This document shows positions 48,648 through 59,169 of a stretch of DNA of 64,000 nucleotides, piece by piece (the first letter of the stretch is position 1; each line of letters starts with the position of its first letter). Made by a program: the position numbers and the translations under genes. The notes under the pieces are model-generated. The model was not told the origin of the DNA and ran no database searches. It saw nothing but the letters and a program-made list of their open reading frames with translations. The stretch comes from Omphiscola glabra (taxonomy: Eukaryota; Mollusca; Gastropoda; Lymnaeidae). The DNA is taken from assembly GCA_964017045.1 (NCBI GenBank), contig OZ024798.1, positions 14,464,724 to 14,528,723 on the forward strand, written 5' to 3'.

Positions 48648-51600
48648 CTGAGAATAAAAGACCAGTTGCAGTGTAAAAACCAAGCATGAAAAGTTTGAAA
48701 CCTTACTGAGCTTGTCATTAGAGGTGTCGAACTATTTTAAAATCTTATACAACAAAGGCTGTGTCTATGAAAATTGTTTGGGAACCAAGGATTTAAAGAA
48801 ATAAGTAGATCTAAACAAGATGAAACGGGCAACAAGTTGTCAATTATCCCAGATCTATAACTAGAATAACTGATCTATTACTTGAATAACTGATCTATAA
48901 CTAGAATAACTGATCTATAAATAGAATAACTGATCTATTACTAGAATAACTGATCTATAACTAAAATAACTGATCTATTTCTATAATAACTTATCTATAA
49001 CTAGAATAACTGATCTATGATTAGAATAACTGATTTATAACTAGAATAACTGATCCATGACTAGAATAACTGATCTAGAACTAGAATAACTGATCTATGA
49101 CTAGAATTACTGATCTATAACTAGAATAAATTATCTATAACTAGCATTTATAACTAGCATAACTGATGTATAACTAACATAACTGATCTATTAACTAGCA
49201 TAATTGATATATAACTAGCATAACTAATCTTTAACTAGAATAACTGATCTATTACTAGAATAACTGATCTATGATATGGCTAACATATCTGATCACTTAT
49301 GCACATCTCTTTCTGTTGATTTATATTATTTTATAACTCTTTGCATATCACCAGATGTTATGTCACTAATGATGATGACATTGCATTTTCACATTTGACT
49401 GTTAATGTTTTTTTAAAGATTACCAGAAAAGGGGTTCATCCTAAATCCAGCATGTACATTTGTTATAATTTCAACTATTTTCTTACTTATAAATGAGCTA
49501 AAGAGATCTAAAATTTGTTTCTCACCTCTCTCAACTGGGTCAAAAAAGTAGCCATTATCTGACAAGGTTCCAAAAACTGATGGCACCAGATCAGCCAGGT
49601 AACTCTGTGCGAAGGCTCTAGCGGCAATTTTCTCAGCTGTTTCTTTTTCTTTCTTCAGTACTTCTCGTTGCTGCTTCATTCGTCTTTCCTGTATAGATTT
49701 AATTGAATGTGCTATTTCATGCAGAATTCTAAAAGTTTGATCAAAAACTCTTTTTTTAAAATGCGTTACAAAAATAACCTAACAATTTTACATTGAAGTT
49801 GTTCAAGGGAACTTCAATGCAATGACCATGAGAGGTCATTATGGGATCCAGCAACCAATGTCTGTGGCTAACAAATGGATGCTAACAAATGGGTTCTTTC
49901 TCCCCCCCCCCTTTTTTTTTTAAAGGGAGGTGACTGTTTCCGAAAAACATGGAAGACCACTTCATGAGCTTACCTCCCTTTAATTAAAAAAAATTATGGT
50001 TTCATTAAAATGGAAAGTTGAACATACTTTCTCTTCACGGTGCCTCCTTTCCTGCTCCTCAAGTCGCTGCTGTTCCACCAACTCGGCATTTCGCAGCTCT
50101 TCAAAGGAACGCTGCTGCTGGCGTAGGTTAGCTAATTCTTCTTCCTCCATCACCTCCAAAAGGGCTTGTTCCACTGTCTTACCCACAAGGACCTCAAGGA
50201 TAGGCTTAACCTCCACATCGAAATCGAAAAGCTGAAAAAGAGAGTTTTTATATTTCTTTACTTGTGATAGAGATAGTGGTGGGCGGGGGGGGGGGGGGGG
50301 GGGGGAATCAAAAGCAGAATACAATTTTGTAAGGAAAGACTTGTATTAATTTAACAAACAATATATAGCATATCCAATGGGACATTAGTATCTACATATT
50401 TTTGTGTGGGTAAAAAATGACTTGCCCATTTAAAAGTTAAACATGCATGCAGCCATAATTAGCTTAAAGGCAGATTTAGCAAATTTAAGCTTGTAACGAA
50501 AAGTCACCTATATGTCTATCTTACATTAAAGAACTGTTTTAAAGTGTAAATGTTATCTTTCATGCCATAAAATCAATCAATAATTTTGCACTAGTTAACA
50601 TTCAGAGCAATGTTACACTTTAGTAGACCACTCATTTTTCTTCAGTCCTAGGATTAGAAGATTTAAATAAACATTGATGCTGAAAGCTTACATCTCCATC
50701 ATAGATCTGCGTTGCCACATCTAAACCTGTCTTAGCAGGAATGAACAAAGGAGATGGTGGGCGGTCAAGGAAGGCATCAGTTTGGCACTCTTGGTCAGCT
50801 TCTTCAACTCGGTCACTCAGCTCTTCAAGGTACAGCTCAGTCTGCACATCAATGTGTTTGCGACCTTCAACCGGGTCTGGAGATCTGGGTCGGAGCTGAT
50901 CTTTAGCTCTCTTTCTAGCGATGGCTCTACGGCGGTTTTCCTGCTGTCTTTGAAGTTCAAGAGGATCCAACTGGGCCGACTGTAATGTAAATTTACAATA
51001 ACTAAAAAGACACGATTTAATTGATCAAAATGTTATTCTTTACAGGAAATGTCAAAGTTTTTGGTTTTTATAGAAAATATTAAATTAATTTAAATTAACA
51101 GAAACTGTTCATGAGCTGTTAATGAGGTTGTTATCTAAATTTGTTTACCCTACAAAGGAAGAAAAAAAATCCCCTATAGTTACTTTTTAGTTGTGACAAA
51201 AGATTTATGATCTATGAACAACACCTGGTCACAACTGCTCTTTGTAACAACTACTCTTTATACTAAATACACTTTTAAAACTTTGCAAACAAGCCTTATA
51301 TTTATTGAAAATTACTTATCTGATTAATCAATTGCCTCTTTATGTTAAAAATAATTTGTAAAAAATAAAACTGAACCTATTATTAACCCATGAGAATTAA
51401 GCTTTTGCTTCAATGGTTTAAAAACTTTGCCAGGCAAATTTTCCAAATAACAATATAAAAATGTATCCCCTAATAAATCTTTGAGAACTCTTACTGCTGG
51501 GAGAGTGTGCTGGGCATATGTATTCCCACGAACAACTCTTCTGTCATACATAATGTTTCCATACTGAACTGGGCCATCTCTGTAATAGTTAATCAACATG

Positions 51601-53089
51601 AACATTCTATGATAAAAATCCTCAAAATAAGAATCAAACACAAATATTGAAATTATAGATATTATAATTAGTTAAACAAAAATAATTAAACATTAAAAAT
51701 AAGAAGTGCACCATTTATTTTTCAATAGTGGGTATTGCATAAATGATGTCAGGGTTGTCTAAACTTTCTATTCCAAGGATATTATTGTAAACTAATTATA
51801 TTAGAATCAGATAAATTTTATTTTTTAAAATTTAATTCAAGGAAATACAAGCATGCATAATTTTTTTTTAATAAACTAAAAAATATTTATTTTTCTTTAT
51901 TGTAACAGTAAATGTCTGTCATTACCAAAATGCCTAAACCATTTAATGAAAACAATAACAGTAGATAAGGGAGAAAGGGGTCACCAATTCAGCAAAATTC
52001 AACCAACCAATGCAAAAACATATTTTTTTTTTAAAACTTGTAATTTAAAAACCTCAACTTTAGACGATATCTTACCCACAGAGACAATGACGCCTGTATA
52101 ATCATAATATGTATTTCAAAAAATACACCAAATTGTAATGATATTTATATAGCAATAGAATTAGTTATTGATATAAAGTTAAAGACCCTAGCCTATATTA
52201 CATTATTTATAATATATTATAAAAAAATTAAAAACTTAATACTTAATTGTTTTAATTTATTAAGATTTGATATTTGACTGATGCAGTAATGATTAAATTT
52301 TTGAACTTTTGTTTTGTCAAGTGTGAAAACAACTTAAATGACTAACAGCAACAATGTTTACTGTTACTGCAGTGACAATGATGCTGATTCCATTATTAAA
52401 TTAATGTTACAATTCAAGAGTTGGTTTTGGTTATTAATTTTATGATAAAAATCCATAATTTTTTGTAGAGATAGGGGTATGCTAAACATTTTGTTATCAA
52501 ATTTTCTTGTGTTATAATATATATGTGAGTAAAACATTATATATTATTTATTATTTAAATTAGTTAATTAAAAAGGTAGGCCTATAATCACTTTAATTCT
52601 GTTTTTTATGTCATTCCAAACTTCCAAGCTTTATTTAATAATAATAAATTGTTATGTTAAAAATTGATATGATCCTCCATAATTTCAATATTTGCAAACC
52701 TTGGCATCTCTGGCGTACCATGGCCGTCATCTTGGTTGCCTGAACCCTAAATTTATCCCTCACCCTAACCTGAACCCTAAATCTATCCCTCACCCTAACC
52801 TGAACTCTAAATCTATCCCTCACCCTAATCTGAACCCTAAATCTATCCCAAAACCTAACGATGAGGTACCGTCTATCTGAATTAGCCCTTTTCGTTATTG
52901 CTATGTGAACATATCAAACTTTGTGAGAGTTTTTACATTTAAAGTTTAGGGTTTGTTTTTAAAAACTTACGGATTTTGCGGTGGCAAAACTTGATTTGAC
53001 TCTCTGTATTTTTTTCGTTGTGGCACCGCTCTAGGCTGGCTCGAAAATGTGTAGGTGCCTTCTGGCTTTTGAGGAATAACCGTAGCCAT
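48028..53089 (-). CDS. RSPH3: Radial spoke head protein 3 (AKAP-type axonemal scaffold), 6-7 exons
   Basis: Exons on the - strand: 53,089-52,971, 51,579-51,495, 50,979-50,692, 50,231-50,028, 49,688-49,526 and 48,647-48,028. All introns are GT-AG and phases agree, giving 492 residues; 536 if the last exon is spliced to 41,219-41,067. An in-frame TAA directly precedes the ATG. Family hallmarks in order: YTFSSQPRAVPQRKKYRES, NIMYDRRVVRGNTYAQ, ELYLEELSDR, TDAFLDRPPSPLFIPAKTG, VEVKPILEVLVGKTVEQALL, IAARAFAQSYLADLVPSVFG, and GFLPWLMEQV. RSP3 dimers form the backbone that anchors radial spokes to ciliary doublet microtubules. The VKPILEVLVGK amphipathic helix is the region that binds PKA RII-type docking domains. 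Expression is expected in ciliated cells and sperm. Confidence 0.95.
48848..49275. repeat. Minisatellite, 20-bp unit, about 21 copies, in RSPH3 intron 5
   Basis: Unit GATCTATAACTAGAATAACT, moderately diverged, with CTAGCATAACTGAT variants toward 49,150-49,230. Confidence 0.92.
49526..49688 (-). CDS. RSPH3: RSPH3 exon 5
   Basis: Acceptor CTATACAG, donor AGAG|GTGAGA. Encodes ERRMKQQREVLKKEKETAEK, then KIAARAFAQSYLADLVPSVF and SDNGYFFDPVER, the conserved block before the FLPWL motif. Enters in phase 0, leaves in phase 1. Confidence 0.94.
50028..50231 (-). CDS. RSPH3: RSPH3 exon 4: AKAP helix and coiled coil
   Basis: Acceptor CTTTTTCAG, donor GAAA|GTATGT, phase 0 at both ends. Starts LFDFDVEVKPILEVLVGK, the amphipathic docking helix of RSP3 proteins, followed by EEEELANL and a Glu/Arg/Gln-rich coiled coil (EEQERRHREEK). 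Confidence 0.94.
50692..50979 (-). CDS. RSPH3: RSPH3 exon 3
   Basis: Acceptor TTACATTACAG, donor GGAGAT|GTAAGC, phase 0 at both ends. Carries DPLELQRQQENRRRAIARKR, EGRKHIDVQTELYLEEL and CQTDAFLDRPPSPLF, the most conserved segment of the family. Confidence 0.95.
51495..51579 (-). CDS. RSPH3: RSPH3 exon 2: NIMYDRRVVRGNTYA block
   Basis: A short 85-base exon encoding DGPVQYGNIMYDRRVVRG then NTYAQHTLPA, with donor GCA|GTAAGA. I chose the acceptor ATTACAG at 51,580. Another in-phase AG (TATCATAG) would start the exon at 51,606 and add nine residues; it is less like the family, in which the NIM(Y/F)DRR motif follows exon 1 closely. Confidence 0.88.
52735..52865. repeat. Telomere-like minisatellite, 30-bp unit, about 4 copies, in RSPH3 intron 1
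   Basis: Unit CCCTAAATCTATCCCTCACC then CTAACCTGAA. Each unit contains CCCTAA and CCCTAAC words, the complement of TTAGGG, spaced by other sequence. This may be a decayed or diverged interstitial telomeric repeat, or chance resemblance. Confidence 0.85.
52971..53089 (-). CDS. RSPH3: RSPH3 exon 1
   Basis: The ATG at 53,089 is preceded in frame by TAA at 53,095-53,093. It encodes MATVIPQKPEGTYTFSSQ and PRAVPQRKKYRESNQVLPPQ, and ends at AATCC|GTAAGT in phase 2. The YTFSSxPRAVPxRxKYRE pattern is the usual RSP3 N-terminus, so no further 5' coding exon is needed. Confidence 0.93.
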
Positions 53090-54066
53090 ATTTTAAAAAA
53101 TAAACTACGAAGGTCAGTTTTTAAACTAACCCTCACTCCTATCGAAATAGTCGCCTTGTTGGAGGTATGGCTGCTCCTGGGCGCAAATATTTATGTCTAC
53201 GCTGTGCTTAGCAACCGCGCCATTAGTTAATGCAGCAGTAAATGTACAATTTAAATACCGACAGCCGATATTATAATCAGGTCACAAAATAAAAATAAAC
53301 TGTGAATTTAAATTTTAAGTTACCGTTTTCAAAAAAAGGGGTCAATTTATTATCAAAATACAAAACGTTGTGTGTGTAGAAATTACAACAATCAATTTAA
53401 AAAATATGATACTTTTACAATGATAATATAAACTGACACAAATAAAATGTGGCTTATTTCATTTTCGCACTATGCATTTTTGCGTTTTAAGTTAGTATGT
53501 TGATGATTAATTTAAGATTTTGTTGTATCACAAAAACAAACGGTATCAATACTGAAAGATAAAGCCGATATTTTGTTGTTAAATAAAGACAGTATACAAT
53601 TTAGCAAGGATAACCACTTATATTATAAGCATAATCATAACGTTCTATTGGCCCAATATTATTTTTTTATGTATTCCCTTTTTAAACAGATTAAGATTGC
53701 TTGATCGCCAACAGGGACAAGATTAAGTTTAAGTCCGACGTTTGTATTTTTAGAATTAAAACTGAACAATAATTATATTTATAGGCCTACTAAAATTATT
53801 TTATGAAAATCGCTGGATTTGCTGAAAATTATGAAGAATCATTGATAAATATTTGCGAAATTGTAATTCTTATCAATATTATTATAGAATGACCAATTTT
53901 TAACTGTATTTTTTTTTATTACTAATATTCATAATGAACTCTCGGGTCAAATACCATTACCTTGACCAACAAAACTGACTAAGGGGCAGGGGGTTGCTTC
54001 CGCAACTCATGGGATAGACGCCCCTGGTCCTGATGTAGGAATCAGTCACTATACTATAGTCTATAG
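53090..54066. other. 5' flank of RSPH3; intergenic
   Basis: Presumed RSPH3 promoter next to 53,090, then AT-rich sequence without recognised elements. Confidence 0.35.
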
Positions 54067-54074
54067 GCTACAGG

Positions 54075-54569
54075 CAGCGGTGGTTTGGAGCCGGTTCGGT
54101 CAGGTTCGTGCGAACCGTTAGTTCAAAATAATAAATATGCCTAAAATCAAGTACTAATTTTTAAAAAATCTTTTTTTTTTATTGAAAAAAATGTCCGTTT
54201 CTACAAATTTTTATATAAATTGCATAAATATTACTTTACAGTTTAGCACTGCTGCGTCAATAATAAAATTAAATTTAATTTTGCTTATTTGTTTGCTTAT
54301 TTATTTGCTTATTTGTTTATGTACTAAAAAGACTATTCTAAAGACTTCTTACGAAACAAAAAAGAAATAGAAAAACTTTCTCTATTTGACTTCAAACACT
54401 TAAAAATGCCTTGGCGGCGGATGAACCCGAAACTCCGCTGAAGGAGCTTCGTGGGCCCAGACGCCAGATCCCCTAATCGTAATTTGACTGACTGTGGCGG
54501 TGACCGATATGGCATAAGGGGACATACCACATGCGAACCATCTGTTACGAATTTAGCAATACACCGCTG
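54075..54569 (+). mobile_element. hAT-type MITE with CAGCGGTG termini
   Basis: Starts CAGCGGTGGTTTGGAGCCGG and ends with the inverted CACCGCTG. Flanked by GCTACAGG and CCTACAGG (7 of 8). 495 bp, non-coding. It abuts the next element. Confidence 0.75.
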
Positions 54570-54575
54570 CCTACA

Positions 54576-55832
54576 GGGGCGTCCCTTAATTACTTCAACG
54601 ATTTTTAAGCACTTTTCACCCCCACCCCCCTGTCAACAATTGTCAAACTTTCAATGACCCCCCCCTCTAAGTAATTATGTCAACATTTTTATACCCCCAC
54701 CAATGATTTATAATATAAATATATATTTATTTTTTTACTTTGTGCTGATCTCTTTTAATAAATCAAAATTTTAGGAAAAACTTTTTATTGCATCTTTCGC
54801 TTGTTAATCAGTTAAAAAGTTTTTACACTTACATTTTTCAATGCAGAATCAATGAAAAGGTTGTCAAAGACTAAATATCATTGTTGATGGAAGTATAAAT
54901 ATTATTATTGTCATTATAGCTGACAATTTTTGGCAGATGCTAGGTGTTGCTCTATCGTAACAATGGGCATAGTAGCTGATTTATCATTTTCATCTTGCAT
55001 AACTGATATAGGCCTACCAGACAAGTCAACACCATCCTCATCTAAACATTCAGCACTTAAAATAGACAAACAATCGACAGAAGCGGCACTGAGCGCGAAG
55101 CTCTTGGCCGTAAAATAGAAACATTGTCAGTGTGAGCAATAATTGCCATAAGCTCTCTCTGTCTTCTGGCAGCTACTTGCAGTAGTCGAATCCTTTTTTT
55201 TTTATGAAGAGCAGGTGGAAATTTCGTATGCATTGTCGGTGCTGTTGAACATGCTATTTCAACATGACTTGTGATGCAAAAAAGATGTTACAGATTTTGC
55301 AAATCCGCTCAAGCAGCGATTCTATTATTTTTACTTACTTTACTTTCCCCTAATTCTCAAAGTATCGTATTCCTATTCTATCAATATCATTTATTTTGAC
55401 TGCACATGACACTTGATTCTTGCCCTTGTTACATACCTGCAACATGATCGCAAACATACCGCCCTAGTCATTTGCGACAAACAGAATCTACAGGCGAAGA
55501 GTCTGCAACTTTTGACTTCTCTTGCACTAGCAAAGTGTGCTAACATTCTGACCAGCCATCAGCAGAGCACAGACAGACACACATTAAATAAATCGTATAT
55601 TGTTTAAAGCCTAAAAATTATATAACTATTTAAATTTACATTCATTAAATTTGTTAAAATAATGTAATGGGCAGTCAATTTTTTAGAATTAAACTTTAAA
55701 TAGAGAAAACATTATTGTTGACGTCAACTAATCTAACCCCCACCCCCCCTTGTCAACAATTGTCAAAAATTTCCAACCAGCCCACCCACCCCCCTTTATT
55801 TTTTTGACATAATTTAATTAATGGACGACCCC
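54576..55832 (+). mobile_element. Inverted-repeat DNA element with GGGGCGTCCCTTAATTA termini
   Basis: GGGGCGTCCCTTAATTA at the left mirrors TAATTAATGGACGACCCC at the right. Sub-terminal TGTCAACAATTGTCAAA words occur at both ends (about 54,631 and 55,750). The 1.26 kb interior has short open frames (54,930-55,118 and 55,413-55,607) that I cannot assign to a transposase. Superfamily unresolved. Confidence 0.65.
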
Positions 55833-56851
55833 ACATTGGAATGAGCATTCTTGGATCATTCCCAATGCTGTTTGGTGATGCGTTGCATTCGCTTCCAGTC
55901 CTAATGTTCAGGTTTAATTAACTTTTATCAAGCTTCATATAAGAGGTTTAATATAAACTATTTTCACCCATTGCCAACTCCTCGAGTAAAAACTTGAGAA
56001 CCTCTGTCTTTCACGGAAACACGTGACTGCAAGTTTTAATGTATTGTCCAAGAGGAGGAATCGCAGTCACAGCATTATACTATTTTTATTCGCTGTGGTT
56101 GAAGAGCTTAGTCTGGCCTGATTTTTTTACAAGTTCAAGAGGAGTTTGTCATTTTTCTAGGTTAAATTTAATGTTCGGACTAGTCCAGTAGGTAAACTGC
56201 ATTTTAAATTATTTTAATTACTTTATATATTTCAAAAATTCTCTGAATTTTATTATGTGATTGCATATGAAAGAGTTTTTTTAATTTATAAAGCAAATGG
56301 GCCATGGAGTTTTTCAATTTTTTAAAAAAATATAGATAGTTATAGAATGACTAAATTACTGGTTGTGGACTGTAGACTCTACAGTAAAGTGACTGGGCAG
56401 AGTAGTAGTCGCAGTGTTTAAGTGTAATGTCATGTCATGTATCTCATGTCTGATTAGAGTTTAGAGTCTATATATTTATATAATTTAGGCATTTTGCATA
56501 CCAATGACTCTAAGTCTAAGTTCACTAACTGTAGTGTAACTTAGACCTATTTCACTAATTTCAGGTGCCCTCCTTACCTTAAACTAAGTTCAAACTAGTA
56601 AGAGGAAGTTTAGGAAAGCAGATACATAGCATGGCATAGGCATAGTTTAAATAAAGTTTAAGTTTAGGCCAAATTTACTAAGTAAGTTTTAAGTAGTCTA
56701 AATATTCTGGGCTTAGGCTTAATAAGCCTAATCATTTCACATTTGCCTAAAATTTAAAACTAAAATGCTAAAAATTTAAAAAATCCAATATTATTTGTAT
56801 GACACACTATGTAGGCTATGCCATTAAGTTGATTAAGGGTCATATATTTAA
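55833..56851. other. Intergenic; nothing recognised
   Basis: AT-rich, no element ends or exons seen. Confidence 0.4.
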
Positions 56852-58181
56852 CCCTCTTAGGATTGAGGAAATTAGTAAAACACAGTAAGGTTGAACCTGA
56901 TAGAAGGAACGCAACAAAACAACGAACGTTGTCCTATTATGCTAACCTGATTGCAGTCTCCCCCATTATTACCTTTCTTAGGATTGAGCCTTTTTGGGGT
57001 TTATGTGCCAAAAAGAAGGAGCACTTTTTATAAGTTCAGCACTCGTATTGAAAAAAAAAATTATAAAAAATAAACTATTTGCTTAAATATTAAGTTAATA
57101 TATATAAAACTATATATATATTCAGAGGCGTAACTGGGTTTTTGACGCCCGTGGCTAATTTATTTTTGGCGTCCTTGATAAATTGACAAATTTAAAAATT
57201 AGAGATTTAGCGGCGCCCTTTTGAACTGGCGCAGGCCGGCGCCCTTGGCAACTGCCCCAATGCCAAGCCGTTGCTACGCCACTGTATATATTCTTGTAGG
57301 AAATTGAATAATGAACTAATACAATCTCTATGAATCAAACTGAAATATCAAAATTTATGCAAATGAGCTACCCTGATTTGCATAATTTATGCGTGTATTT
57401 TTTTGTAAAAACCTAGAACAAACATGACTTACTTGTATCAATTGTGTGAATTTTTTGATGGATGAAGCCTGAATAAGTCCTAACATTTATGTTTTTTGGA
57501 AACAAGACCCATGGAGGCCCTTCAGACACCTCTGGCACATGGTTCTACTCCTTTTCCAGCCCTCCCCCCTATTTTTCAGTTGTTCCACACACTCACTGTA
57601 ACAGCCCCAACCCCCCTCAATTTACGACCTAGGTACCTTCTCTTAAGCTGGATGTTACTAAGAAAGTTGTCTGTATATCTATTGGTCTCTCACATAAACA
57701 TTTGAGTGATATTTAGTGTATAAAATAGCATGAAGTACTCAAATGGGGTGCTTATGATTTATTTATAGGACCTATGGTGTCTATAAATTCAGAGGGGTCA
57801 TTCTGTCCAGTTGAGGACCCCTAATGCTAGTAATACTAAGAGTTCACAACATTAGCATTACCCTCAATTTGAAAGTCTTCATTAATTTCCTGATTGTTTT
57901 CATCAGTTTCAGTGTCAGATTCGCTGCTAGAATATCAAAATCACTAAGCACAGTTTGATCAGAGTCACTGTCATGATGTAACTACAATACAAAAAAAAAT
58001 TCCTGCACACAAATAAATTTAGTTCACCATCAAAGAACACTGCCATTACAATGCCGAGATGTGCAGGAATACATAAGAATAAATTTGATTGGCTGGTACA
58101 ACCCCAAGCCAGCCACTCGCGAGGCTCGATTTATTGGGCCGATGGCTCGGACTTTTGTCTTTCTCGCTAGTCTCCAGAGGG
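56852..58181 (+). mobile_element. piggyBac-like non-autonomous element, copy 1 (with a nested MITE)
   Basis: Bounded by TTAA at both ends (56,848-56,851 and 58,182-58,185), with termini CCCTCTTAGG and CTCCAGAGGG as imperfect inverted repeats. TTAA duplication plus CCC...GGG ends fit piggyBac. The interior shares GAAGCCTGAATAAGTCCTAAC, CCTGATTTGCATAA and an AGCCAGCCA-type right arm with the copy at 61,991. Second termini-like words near 56,980 suggest a composite. No transposase frame. Confidence 0.6.
57123..57284 (+). mobile_element. hAT-type MITE nested in the piggyBac-like element
   Basis: Starts CAGAGGCGTAACTGGG and ends TTGCTACGCCACTG, 162 bp, with a perfect 8-bp duplication TATATATT on both sides. 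Termini resemble family A, but the interior (GGCGCCCTT...CTGGCGCAGGCCGG) differs. Confidence 0.85.
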
Positions 58182-58185
58182 TTAA

Positions 58186-59014
58186 TATTTAAATTTAAGA
58201 CATTGTCATTTACATTGTAATTATAAATTAGTAAGTAAGCATGTAGGCATTAAATTATTAATTATATAGGCATAGGACAGCGGTCAGGCACAAACTCGAC
58301 AAAGATAAATAATTATAATGTAACTATTATATTGTAATGGTTACTTAGGAGGACTTAGTGATAATATTAGTATTAGTAATGCCTAAGACATTTAAAATAT
58401 TCATAATATTAAATTATTATATTTATAGGCCAATATATAGTCATATTTTAGTAGCTAGCCTATTGTTACCCTTAAAAAAATTAACTTAAATCATAGTATA
58501 AGTAACAGACCTACATTTAATTTATTGTACATATCTGAGGTGCTAAAAAATATAATAAATAATATAACATTATTTTTTTCTGGCTAGATTATGAGAATAA
58601 GAAAACCACACTCACACGACCAACAGAGATTATTTGATCGTTGAAATAAAAATTTAAATTAGCAGATTGTAATTTGAAAGTTAACTTATTTATTTTTTAA
58701 ACGTTAAAATACATATAGCAAATAGAGATAATAGTTAGTACAGACCAATAATCGAGACTAGCTCAATAAATCAGTAATAAAGGCAAGCTCCACTTTTAAA
58801 TTGATGATAATTTATAACTTAACTTTCATTTCAGTTTCAGTCTGCTGGTAAACAGAAGTAAAGTGTTATTGTGTCCATAAAGCTGTAAAGCAATACTGAG
58901 ACTGTTCTAAATAAGATAAGAATACTTATTCAATCAGCTCTGTAGTAGTGTTGTGAAATCTCCATAACAGGCATCGTTGCCCATCTGCAGTGATATAATT
59001 TACTGTGATAAACA
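58186..59014 (+). other. 5' flank of the ferredoxin gene
   Basis: AT-rich. No TATA box at a convincing position. An in-frame TAA at 59,009-59,011 just before the ATG fixes the start of the ferredoxin frame. Confidence 0.4.
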
Positions 59015-59169
59015 ATGTATACTAAAAGACTTATAAGGACCATTGTGTCAAGAATGCTTGCATCTGATGTACCTAGTATAACGAGTCAGTCATGGTCTCG
59101 GCTTAAAGCTAATTCAACATTGCAAGTCAATCGATTTTGTTCTTCAGTACCAAAGCCACAGAAAGACTT
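59015..59169 (+). CDS. FDX1: Ferredoxin exon 1: mitochondrial presequence
   Basis: Encodes 51 codons beginning [17 protein letters not shown], rich in Arg, Lys, Ser and Thr, and containing [11 protein letters not shown], which looks like a presequence end. The donor is GACTT|GTGAGT in phase 2. Both alternative second exons begin with the single base needed to complete this codon (Phe or Leu). Confidence 0.92.

Noticed and set aside
51495..51641. Longer RSPH3 exon 2 starting at the ATG in 51,641 or the AG before 51,606
   Set aside because: The shorter exon from 51,579 keeps the usual family spacing before NIMYDRR; the longer forms add residues not seen in the family, although the 51,606 acceptor is in phase and cannot be fully excluded.
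52692..52880. 62-codon frame rich in PHPNLNPKSI repeats
   Set aside because: Translation of the 30-bp telomere-like minisatellite inside RSPH3 intron 1.
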